DNA of 64,000 nucleotides, taken from Hirundichthys speculiger (taxonomy: Eukaryota; Chordata; Actinopteri; Beloniformes; Exocoetidae). Position 1 is the stretch's first letter; every line of letters begins with the position of its first letter. The notes beneath the pieces were generated by a model, which was given only the letters and a program-made list of their open reading frames with translations, ran no database searches and was not told where the DNA came from. The position numbers and the translations under genes are program-made. Positions 58,701 to 64,000 of the stretch are shown here, one piece after another. Location: positions 124,001 through 188,000 of the forward strand of contig JAGFBZ010000745.1 of NCBI GenBank assembly GCA_018398805.1, read 5' to 3'.

Positions 58701-60198
58701 TGGGTCTGATCCGGAAGAAATCCTGGATTCTGGATCACTTTCAAATTTTCGATAATTGTTGCGTTTAGTGGAGGTCTGCGCTCTCTGAGTGCTTTTCTAG
58801 TTCTAACATGTATTTCTTACAGGTTTTTATGTCATTTCATGTATTATTTATAATTTATAAAAAAATAAAGTTTGAATTTTGGGAACACATGGAAAATACG
58901 TCTCTAATTTTCAGGTTACGAAACTACTTCCAGAACCAATTCATTTTGTAAGTAGAGGTAGCACTGTATAAATATATGAATGCATACATAAATACATACT
59001 TGTTGCCTATGAATAAATGAATAAATAAATAAATAAATAAGATACATAATTGGACATGAAATGAATAATAAAAATATGTCTCACATGCCCATTTCCCAAT
59101 GTTAACAACGTCAGTACGGGGTCAGCGTAAGGTCAGCGTGACTGCCCAGTTAGCTTACGTCGTAATATCATTTAACCGCTGGAATTTTATTTCACAGATA
59201 TCAAAGAGAACTTTTTAGCAACATCATGGATGGTTTTCTAAAAAGAAAAGCCCCACAGGAACGGAACATCACAGAGGAGCCGACTTCTTCATCAAGCCTT
59301 CATCCACCAGCTCTGAATCTGCTCCATAGGTACCAAAGGTAGCTGCTAGCGATAAGGCTAAAAAGAGGCAACACAAGGATGATGGATGGAAGCAAGCACA
59401 TCACGGATGAAAAGAAGCTTTCCTGCTGAGGCCTACTCTGGTGCAGTTATCCTGTTCAGGTTATTTAAACTAAATAAATGGGACATATGCATTTACAGGC
59501 TTTGGATTATATGTTACTCTGGGGTGTCGTGAAGATTTTATTCACTTTTGAAAGGTGTCGTGACTGAAAAAAGGTTGAGAAAGGCTGATGTAGAGAAGAG
59601 GATGGGAGGATGACACCATCGTCATCACCTGGCAGATAAGCCTCACCTGATCTGGCTTCCTGTTTGACAGTTCCAGATCTCTCCAGATCCTCCTTGTATT
59701 CCTTCTTCAGCTGCTTGACGATCTTCTTGCTGTGGTTTGGCTTCTTCACCCTGAAGACCTCCGACCCCTCTGTTCTCAGGACAGATAGACAGACAAGAGA
59801 CGAGCCGTCATTAGCCCCCAGCAGCAGGTTCAGCCGCTGTTTGACACAGATAAAGGCTCTCGGTTCTAGGACCGGTCCATCCGCTCACCTTCGTCGTCGA
59901 AGCTTAGCAGGCTGCCTTTGGTGGACGCGGGCGAGGGCGCAGGCGCGGCAGCCGCCGCCGCCGCGTCCCTGGGCCTCTTGTCCCTCTTGGCGGCCCTCAG
60001 GCCGTTCCCGCCGGCCAGGAAGCCGTTGCTGTTGCCGAAGCCGCTGTCGCCGCCGGAGGTCTCCATGAACGGGATCTCCACGACGGGCCCGGACAACGAT
60101 AACGACAGCGGCGGCGGCAGCGGCGGGCCCTGCTCCTGCTCGTCCTCGTCGGAGTCGTTCCTCCGCCGGAGGTTTGCTCTCTTCGCTTTCTTAAACAT
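40679..60198 (-). CDS. paxbp1: PAX3/PAX7-binding protein 1 (GCFC1), full coding span
   Basis: A nuclear GCFC-family protein that links PAX3/PAX7 to H3K4 methyltransferase complexes and is related to the splicing-associated GCFC2. Eighteen exons were placed by reading GT-AG sites and phases; they sum to 2752 bp, i.e. 916 residues plus stop once a single extra base in exon 17 is discounted. That is almost exactly the length of the human protein. Order: basic N-terminus [20 protein letters not shown], Pro/Ala-rich stretch, [16 protein letters not shown], acidic regions, [67 protein letters not shown], then the GCFC domain ([40 protein letters not shown]). Start ATG has A at -3. Housekeeping-type promoter. 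Confidence 0.96.
40880..41035 (-). CDS. paxbp1: paxbp1 exon 17, with apparent 1-base frameshift
   Basis: First frame reads [20 protein letters not shown]; conserved [32 protein letters not shown] follows in the next frame. The exon is 156 bp where flanking phases require 155. The extra base lies within CTGCCACCAG (plus strand about 40970-40982). Everything before and after is intact, so a sequencing or assembly error is the simplest explanation. Donor GTAAGG. Confidence 0.85.
41203..43215 (+). mobile_element. pogo/Tigger-like transposon, internally deleted
   Basis: Inverted ends ATTTTCACGTCTATAAGGCG and its near-complement CGCCTTATGGTCGTGAAAAT, with TA at both outer borders. The plus strand at 42270-42990 holds transposase pieces in broken frames: [20 protein letters not shown] (helix-turn-helix), [48 protein letters not shown] (first catalytic Asp), [11 protein letters not shown], joined early to the acidic end [17 protein letters not shown]. 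The catalytic middle is deleted. Carries the nested hAT at 41445-42238. Lies in paxbp1 intron 16. Confidence 0.88.
41445..42238. mobile_element. hAT MITE nested in the pogo element
   Basis: Ends TAGGGATGGGCATAATTAAT and ATGCCCATCCCTA. Perfect 8-bp duplication GTACGTAC (41437-41444 and 42239-42246). Includes ATCGATTAATCGAT palindromes near both ends. No coding capacity. Confidence 0.92.
43315..43461 (-). CDS. paxbp1: paxbp1 exon 16
   Basis: [49 protein letters not shown]. Acceptor GTTAAG, donor GTAAGA, 147 bp. The pogo element ends about 100 bp beyond the donor. Confidence 0.93.
43825..43876. repeat. two to three units of the 20-bp minisatellite
   Basis: ACGGAGGGACGAGTTCACAG followed by ATGGAGGAACGAGCCCACAA and ACGGAGGGACGA: the same 20-bp motif that forms the 2-kb array at 6331-8390. 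It joins hAT A sequence on the left to Tc1 sequence on the right. Confidence 0.88.
43870..44956 (+). mobile_element. 5'-truncated Tc1-family transposon
   Basis: Two frames (to 44297 and from 44325) encode Tc1 transposase: [29 protein letters not shown] (first Asp), [20 protein letters not shown] (second Asp), [14 protein letters not shown] (Glu). Spacing between the last two catalytic residues is 34, the DD34E hallmark. A stop and frameshift separate the halves. The 3' end GATCAGTGTA abuts hAT A at a TA; the matching 5' end is missing. Confidence 0.88.
45107..45173 (-). CDS. paxbp1: paxbp1 exon 15
   Basis: [22 protein letters not shown]. Acceptor TTCAG, donor GTATGT, 67 bp. The hAT/Tc1 chimera at 43766-45046 begins about 60 bp after the donor. 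Confidence 0.93.
45269..45345 (-). CDS. paxbp1: paxbp1 exon 14
   Basis: [25 protein letters not shown], with a split final Lys/Asn codon. Acceptor TGACAG, donor GTATGT, 77 bp. Confidence 0.92.
45445..45566 (-). CDS. paxbp1: paxbp1 exon 13
   Basis: [41 protein letters not shown]. Acceptor GGTTAG, donor GTAGAC, 122 bp. Confidence 0.93.
45676..45823 (-). CDS. paxbp1: paxbp1 exon 12
   Basis: [49 protein letters not shown]. Acceptor TCCACAG, donor GTAGTG, 148 bp. Confidence 0.95.
45908..46107 (-). CDS. paxbp1: paxbp1 exon 11
   Basis: Start of the GCFC domain: [40 protein letters not shown] and [26 protein letters not shown]. Acceptor CAACCAG, donor GTGCGG, 200 bp. Confidence 0.96.
46216..46331 (-). 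CDS. paxbp1: paxbp1 exon 10
   Basis: [38 protein letters not shown]. Acceptor GGTGCAG, donor GTACGC, 116 bp. Conserved [10 protein letters not shown] motif. Confidence 0.93.
46385..46640 (+). mobile_element. hAT fragment (GCCCCCTGGTGG family)
   Basis: GTGTGGGGCGCGGCCCCCTG and GTCGTGGTACTGCAGGTGGG match the nested sequence at 22200-22250. Truncated; no terminal pair resolved. In paxbp1 intron 9. Confidence 0.6.
47101..47590 (+). mobile_element. Harbinger-type MITE, copy 2
   Basis: Starts GGCCACGGTTACATGATGTT with TAATTCCGAATTAA motifs and shares an internal segment with 16814-17360 (ATGGAGGACTACATTATTAG and beyond). In paxbp1 intron 9. Confidence 0.65.
47757..47859 (-). CDS. paxbp1: paxbp1 exon 9
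   Basis: [33 protein letters not shown]. Acceptor CTTTCAG, donor GTACGG, 103 bp. Not visible as an ATG-started frame. Confidence 0.93.
48270..48330. repeat. (CA)n-type microsatellite
   Basis: Interrupted CACACA tract (CCACACACACACACCCACAC) in paxbp1 intron 8. Confidence 0.8.
48394..48517 (-). CDS. paxbp1: paxbp1 exon 8
   Basis: [41 protein letters not shown]. The donor is A/GTCAGT; this choice restores SNKAVMAP across the junction, as in other vertebrates, whereas reading on gives intron sequence. 124 bp. Confidence 0.92.
48518..49300. other. paxbp1 intron 7 sequence, nothing recognised
   Basis: No exon-like frame, RNA gene or clear repeat boundary seen. Confidence 0.45.
49308..49945 (-). 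mobile_element. hAT family B copy (truncated)
   Basis: Begins GGGGGGTCAGACTCATTTCC, closely similar to 39358-39980 in the same orientation. The right end stops after GGGCCACTTGAAA without the GTTTGACACA terminus, so it is truncated or rearranged. Confidence 0.78.
50327..51252 (+). mobile_element. hAT-like element, GGGATGGAACGG family, copy 2
   Basis: Ends TAGGGATGGAACGGTTTTCG and the degenerate ATCTTTACATCCGTA. Perfect 8-bp duplication ATGCAAAC (50319-50326 and 51253-51260). Same family as 3931-5127, opposite orientation. Confidence 0.88.
51627..51816 (-). CDS. paxbp1: paxbp1 exon 7
   Basis: Coiled-coil-like [20 protein letters not shown], then [37 protein letters not shown]. Acceptor TCTGCAG, donor GTAAGG, 190 bp. 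Confidence 0.95.
51837..51857. repeat. (GA)n microsatellite
   Basis: Short GAGAGA tract 20-40 bp upstream (transcript sense) of the paxbp1 exon 7 acceptor. On the minus strand it reads CTCTCTCTCTC and so contributes to the polypyrimidine region. Confidence 0.85.
52033..52256 (-). CDS. paxbp1: paxbp1 exon 6
   Basis: Tyr/Gln-rich: [38 protein letters not shown], then [16 protein letters not shown]. Acceptor GTTTCAG, donor GTGCAG, 224 bp. Confidence 0.93.
52290..53378 (-). mobile_element. hAT family A, copy 7
   Basis: Perfect 8-bp duplication CTTTTACT (52282-52289 and 53379-53386). Ends GAGGGATGCACGAGAACTG and GATAGTTACCGTGCATCCCT. Contains the BED-like relic ([17 protein letters not shown] on the minus strand). 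Lies in paxbp1 intron 5, about 130 bp from exon 5. Confidence 0.93.
53509..53609 (-). CDS. paxbp1: paxbp1 exon 5
   Basis: [33 protein letters not shown]. Acceptor TGTGCACAG, donor GTAAGC, 101 bp. Confidence 0.95.
53688..53906 (-). CDS. paxbp1: paxbp1 exon 4
   Basis: Begins [20 protein letters not shown], then [20 protein letters not shown] and [11 protein letters not shown]. Acceptor CTCCAG, donor GTACGT, 219 bp. Introns 3 and 4 are each 78 bp. Confidence 0.95.
53985..54188 (-). CDS. paxbp1: paxbp1 exon 3
   Basis: Acidic segment: [40 protein letters not shown] and [14 protein letters not shown]. Acceptor TCCTCAG, donor GTACGG, 204 bp. Confidence 0.94.
54660..54740 (+). mobile_element. LINE C-terminal fragment
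   Basis: The plus strand reads [18 protein letters not shown], the common C-terminal motif of Rex1/L2 LINE proteins. In paxbp1 intron 2 (54189-59646). Confidence 0.55.
55640..55845 (+). mobile_element. hAT MITE (TCCTGGTCCTCAGGG type)
   Basis: TTAATCCTGGTCCTCAGGGG at the left and GAACTGAGGAGCACCAG at the right are inverted termini of a short teleost hAT MITE. A related sequence lies at 62674-62892. Confidence 0.6.
55903..58004 (+). mobile_element. hAT family A, copy 8 (with nested element)
   Basis: Perfect 8-bp duplication CAAAAATG (55895-55902 and 58005-58012). Interrupted at 56791-57776. Orientation opposite to copy 7; together they flank paxbp1 exons 3-5. Confidence 0.93.
56791..57776. 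mobile_element. nested element CAGGGTTTCCTGCAG
   Basis: Inverted ends CAGGGTTTCCTGCAG and CTGCAGGAAACCCTG, inside hAT A copy 8. Comparison with uninterrupted copies (AGTTAATGTGAGATATC) shows only a TG repeated at the borders, so the superfamily is unclear. Contains GC-rich GGCGCCCCGCCCGGCC, a CACACA tract at 57045-57077 and a long C run at 57729-57746. Confidence 0.75.
58305..58968. mobile_element. TACAGT-ended MITE with inserted repeat
   Basis: Ends TACAGTACTTACGAACTTCT and AAGTAGAGGTAGCACTGTA resemble Tigger-type MITE termini at a TA site. A second repeat sits inside at about 58565-58805 (CCACCAAGGAGGTTATGTTT to GAGTGCTTTTCTAGTTCT), a widespread animal repeat. Confidence 0.6.
59215..59585 (+). 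mobile_element. hAT/ZBED transposase fragment
   Basis: ATG at about 59226 reads [35 protein letters not shown] then stops. This resembles the N-terminus of ZBED-like hAT transposases. The right side ends in GGGGTGTCGTGAAG and AAAAAAGGTTGAGAAAGGCTG, a typical hAT end. Just upstream lies (ATAA)n at 59017-59041. Confidence 0.55.
59647..59769 (-). CDS. paxbp1: paxbp1 exon 2
   Basis: Reads [20 protein letters not shown] then [20 protein letters not shown]. Acceptor AACAG, donor GTGAGG, 123 bp. The preceding intron is only 119 bp. Confidence 0.95.
59889..60198 (-). CDS. paxbp1: paxbp1 exon 1
   Basis: Start ATG at 60198; [20 protein letters not shown], Pro-rich and Ala-rich low-complexity sequence, ending SLLSFDDE. 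Donor GTGAGC, phase 1. The N-terminal RR/KK-rich segment matches mammalian MFRKARRVNVRKRNDSEEEE. Confidence 0.95.
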
Positions 60199-60420
60199 CG
60201 TGTTCGCGTTTCAAAAAAAAAAAAAGAAAAGAAAAAAGACAAAAACAACAACAACACGACGAGCTAACAGCGCGCGTGGAGACGAAGAGGAACGTTCACT
60301 CTGCACGGGACTTCAGCCATTTTCTGGCAGAGGCTCGCGCCTTCTTCGTCTTCACGAAGTAAAGCGGAGCGCAGTGTGTCATTGACGCAGTGCTGCCCCC
60401 CGGTGGTCAAAAACGGGTGG
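60199..60420 (-). promoter_or_regulatory. paxbp1: paxbp1 promoter / 5' untranslated region
   Basis: CpG-rich sequence directly upstream of the start codon, continuing the GC-rich first exon; no TATA box seen. An A-rich stretch at 60212-60232 on the plus strand lies inside the probable 5' untranslated region. Confidence 0.65.
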
Positions 60421-61630
60421 CGCACCGGTGCCCATTTAAAAAAAAAAAAAAAAAAAAAAAGGTGCAACCGAGCCAGAGAAGTTGTGAAATTTCTTCTTAC
60501 TCATAATATTTATATCTTCCTACCTGTGTTGACTGCGCATGCGTATAGCAGCAACTTCAGAAGGCCATAATATTCTGGTAAGTTAAGGTTAGTTTCTTGT
60601 ATTTTTAATACTTTGTATGGACAGTATTTAATGCATATACGTTTGAGGGACAAATCAAATGCTCTGAATGCCTAACATTTAATACTTTGTATGCACAGTA
60701 TTTATATTGCATAGGTTTGACAGATAAATCAGATGCACGTCTTTATGATGCATCTGCCTGTGTGTGAGTGAATGTGCTTTTCCAGCTGTATTAAAACCTT
60801 GTTCAGGAGGTTACTTTACAGGGTTTGTCGTATATTCGTTGGCAAGCCGATAAATCTCAAACATAATTGTAATCCGTTATATCACGCAAGAAAAATGCGT
60901 AATTAAATTAGTGACTTATGATTACTTCTACCATCCAAAACACAGAGGGAAGCAGATAATTATGGTTATTAAATGTGTATAATAATATGCTACCACCCAA
61001 AACACAGAGGGAAGCAGATATATGTGCTGGTAGGATATTGTTACAATGTAGGAAAAAATTACAGATGAGGCAATAATTTTCCGCTACGGTAGGAAGAAAA
61101 TTTAGGTAGGTTTAATTTTAGTTAAACTGGACACTCCGCTGTTTACTCTTGTTGTGCAAGAGGTTAAAAAATTGTTGACATGATTACCTAGACAAGTGAA
61201 AACCTAAATACCAAACAGATACGGATTCAAAAAGACTAATCTCTTTTGTGTTTTATGCAAAATCAAGCCTTTATTTCGTACGTAACAGAAGGGAGGATCT
61301 AAGTATCCTAATGTTGTCTAAATTTTTCTCTTCCTCAGTCTTTCAGTCATTTCCTCCCCATCATCCCTTTCTTCAGCATGAGTTTACTCTGCCGTGACGT
61401 CTTCAGATCTGTGGTCTGGCTTCATTGCTGCTGAGGTGTGACCTGAGTGACACGCAGTCATCTGGTTTGGCAAAACAGCACAACAAACCACAGAAAAGCA
61501 AAGAATATGGAGTACAGTTTCAGTAACAAGGTGCTCCCAGGTAATTATGAATGAGCTGGAGGAGGAGGAAGGGAGGAGGAAAGGGAAGGAAAAGGAGAAA
61601 AGCAGTGGAGACACCACTCAGCAGATCATG
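60421..61630. other. upstream flank of paxbp1, nothing recognised
   Basis: A poly(A) run at 60438-60460 and a short direct repeat (CCAAAACACAGAGGGAAGCA at about 60935 and 60998). A minus-strand AATAAA at about 61269 has no supported coding sequence attached. Confidence 0.45.
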
Positions 61631-61634
61631 TTGG

Positions 61635-62530
61635 CGTCCTCCTGCAGCGTAGGCCTATAGCAGCATAGCTATGACAAAGCTGTGATTAATTCAAAAATTC
61701 AAAAAATTCAAATTCAAAAAATACATTATTAATCCCCCAAGGGGGAAATTCAGGTTTCAGTACACCAGTCTGGTGTACTAGAGGAGCTGCCAGCGTCCAG
61801 CGCTCCTTTTCATGCCAGGTCCCGTGGTCCGAGTGTTAACTCCAGTTAACAGCCGTTAAAACAGTTAACAGCCGTTAGAACCAGTATATCTCCATAATGA
61901 TGACAAGTGAGATATCTCCAGGTCAGAGGAGGAAACACCGATGAACCAAACCGTCTCCTCTGGGAAGACTGAGCTCCTTCAGTCCGGCGAGCGACGGAGT
62001 CGACCGTCCCAGAGCCCGGTTCATCACGCGGACCGGATCAGGCCGTTGTCGTCTCCCCCGGTGGTGCTGGGCCCCACCAGGTCACCAGACGGCCCCTGCC
62101 AGGTCAGCTGACCCATCCGGCGTGTAGACTGCTGGACGGGGGCAGCATGCCACCGCTGCTACATCGGGGGCTCCCGTCCCGGCTCCGTGACGCTGCAGCC
62201 CGGATCCAGTGGCGGTGGTTGCCGCGGGTAGCAGTTCAGGACTACTTAGCTTTCCTGAACCAGCCTCCAGCGACACCGTCCATGTCTGCGGCGACAGGTC
62301 TCCACCAGCCGCAAGAGGACCGATCCGCCCCCTGCAGACAGTATGTAGACATCCGACCGCAGATCACCACAAACCGGGCACAAACTGGAGCATCCAGCGT
62401 CGCAGGGATAAGTCCCTGGAGCAGCAGCGAGAAGCGTCCATGCCAGGTGTCGTCCGGGCAACAACAATAAGACGGGCCTACTCTAGTCTGAGCTACTACA
62501 ACTATGGCCATAACTATTAGCCTCTACCAG
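61635..62530 (-). mobile_element. LINE-related 3' sequence, minus strand
   Basis: Both ends match the reverse complement of the LINE tail at 30690-30800 (GCGTAGGCCTATAGCAGCAT and CTAGTCTGAGCTACTACAAC). The 0.8 kb between contains GC-rich sequence with no intact frame, and an A-rich ATTCAAAAATTCAAA stretch at 61685-61725. Confidence 0.55.
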
Positions 62531-63690
62531 TGTTGGGTGTAACGCGTTACTGTAACGGGATTACATTCGCCAGTAACGCAGTAATGTACCACGCGTTACA
62601 GTTGTAATTTGTGTAATCACATTACAGTTACTCTTAGACAAAAAAAAATGCGTTACTTTAGTTACTTTAAACCAGGGGTGTCCAGCTCCAGTCCTCGAGG
62701 TCCGCTGTCTGTCTTTGTTTCCCTGCTTCAGCGCACCTGATTCAAATGAATGGGTCATTAACTGACTTGTGCAGACCTGGATGACAAGCTAATTATGATT
62801 CATTCATTAGAATCAGGTGTTTTGTGTCAGGAAAACCTCTAAGACATCCAGGACAGCGGCCCTCGAGGACCGAGTTTGGACACCCCTGCTTTAAGATGTT
62901 CAGCTATATGCAGAGCGGGAGGACAGAAAAAAAAATTTAATATCCCTTTCATGCACGTTCACGGGCTGCGCAACGCTTGTCTGACCTCAGCAACGTGATT
63001 TTACGTGACCTAGAGACGGAAGCGCGATTTCATGAAGGTGGAGAAGAAATGATGGCAGAGCCGCTCAGGACGTCTTTTGACGGGTGGAGATACGCGCACT
63101 ACTTCGAATTTGTTGTGGTAAAGGGAAAGAAAGTGACTGTAAAGTGTAAACTATGCCCTGGCCAGAAGCAACTATCCACTGCCACAAACAGCACCTCAAA
63201 TCTGTCCAGATCATCAAAGATGCTCTCCTTGCTGCTGTCACACTACCAAGGTTTAAAATGTGGTGGCTGAAAGAAGAAGAGAGGAGAGATGCCTTAAAGA
63301 CATTGCTGATCACTGAATGCCGTGCTTACCCCCCCCGACAAGCAGGTTGTACATAGGCCTCAGACACCCACCTCCAGCACAAGTAAGAATGACTTTTTTG
63401 ACTTTGATGAGGAGGATCTAGCCCCCTACAACCATGAAACTGAAGTCATTGACTATTTGCAGTCGGGGTCAGAGATGGAGATCCTGCACCGTTTCCCCAC
63501 AATAAAGACTTTATCACTGAAGTACAACACAGCCACACCCTCTAGTGCACCGGTTGAGAGGCTCTTTAGCCTTGGCAGCCTGGTACTGACTCCGAGGAGG
63601 AACAGGTTGTCTGACAAACGGTTTGAGAGACTCCTCCTGCTGAGGTATAACCATTTCTTTGATGAGAATGTTGAGTAGGATGAAGAAAAC
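62527..63690 (+). mobile_element. hAT transposon (CAGTGTTGGGTGTAACGCGTTAC) with transposase relic, right end not found
   Basis: Left end CAGTGTTGGGTGTAACGCGT. The plus strand from 63051 reads MAEPLRTSFDGWRYAHYFEF VVVKGKKVTVKCKLCPGQKQ, a BED-type finger region. The 63322-63678 frame contains SSAPVERLFSLGSLVLTPRR NRLSDKRFERLLLLRYNHFF, the hATC dimerisation domain. The catalytic middle is deleted. The right terminal repeat was not identified before the window ends. Interrupted by a short hAT MITE at 62674-62892. Confidence 0.82.
62674..62892 (+). mobile_element. short hAT MITE CAGGGGTGTCCAGCTCCAG
   Basis: Inverted ends CAGGGGTGTCCAGCTCCAGT (CCTCGAGG) and CCTCGAGGACCGAGTTTGGA CACCCCTG. Flanks CTTTAAAC and CTTTAAGA give an imperfect 8-bp duplication. 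Nested in the larger hAT. Confidence 0.85.
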
Positions 63691-64000
63691 ATCTACTGTA
63701 AAGCTATAGTTCACATAATTACAAATTACATTTCATATGTAGTGTTAAGTTATTTTCCTTTGAAGTCTCATTCATTGTCTGATATTGTGATGAGAGCCAT
63801 TGTCTTATTTTATTTAATCATATAATTTAAACAAACTTTGTTTGTACTGGGTGGTTGGAAGGACGACTTAAGTTATGTTGTAAAGAAATTCAGTTTGCTG
63901 ATGCTTACGTCATGGAAGTATAAATAGACATTTACTGAGTGAATTAAGATTAGAGTGAAAGCTTTAATCCCAATTTTATTTTGAAACATTTTGCATACAG
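63691..64000. other. AT-rich sequence at window end
   Basis: No gene; possibly the 3' non-coding part of the preceding hAT element. Confidence 0.4.

Noticed and set aside
1..64000. CRISPR array, operon or prokaryotic defence system
   Set aside because: The tandem repeats have no spacers and the genes are spliced vertebrate genes.

Overview
This is a vertebrate nuclear window, almost certainly from a ray-finned fish. The evidence is two intron-rich genes with GT-AG introns and clear vertebrate orthology, set in a teleost-type repeat landscape: many hAT elements with 8-bp target duplications, Tc1, pogo and Harbinger-like DNA transposons, and Rex/R2-like LINE remnants. There is no bacterial-style gene organisation. 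No virus-derived or toxin gene was recognised.

Two protein-coding genes lie head-to-tail on the minus strand. paxbp1 (PAX3/PAX7-binding protein 1, GCFC family) runs from a start codon at 60198 to a stop at 40679 in 18 coding exons. All were placed by reading splice sites and phases, and together they give about 916 residues, essentially the length of the human protein. slc7a1 (cationic amino acid transporter CAT-1) follows, from a start at 23206 to its last exon at 3750-3449, in 12 exon positions. Its seventh position exists twice (11702-11844 and 10994-11130). The two versions have identical splice phases and match the two sides of the mutually exclusive CAT-2A/CAT-2B exon pair known from SLC7A2. 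A GC/CpG-rich block at about 37.55-38.17 kb is the best candidate promoter or untranslated first exon for slc7a1. Each gene shows one apparent single-base frameshift, in paxbp1 exon 17 and in the slc7a1 C-terminal exon.

Layout: 0.1-1.3 kb, a 44-bp hairpin-forming satellite with a 780-bp internal duplication; 1.3-23.2 kb, slc7a1 with introns largely built of transposons, including a pogo-like element that carries a 2-kb, 20-bp minisatellite (5.97-8.52 kb), an inverted pair of 0.8-kb MITEs flanking the alternative exons, and a 2-kb terminal-inverted-repeat element that fills almost a whole intron; 23.4-37.5 kb, a transposon-dense upstream region of slc7a1 (hAT copies, a THAP-like nested element, Tc1 and LINE remnants); 37.5-38.2 kb, CpG island; 38.4-40.1 kb, hAT copy; 40.5-60.4 kb, paxbp1 with nested pogo, hAT and Tc1 insertions; 60.4-64.0 kb, flanking DNA with LINE debris and an hAT copy that retains the transposase dimerisation domain.

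The most notable signals are the alternative exon pair in a CAT-1-type gene, the inverted repeats around it that could fold the pre-mRNA, and a minisatellite apparently expanded inside one DNA transposon and found again at the broken edge of a Tc1 insertion 35 kb away.
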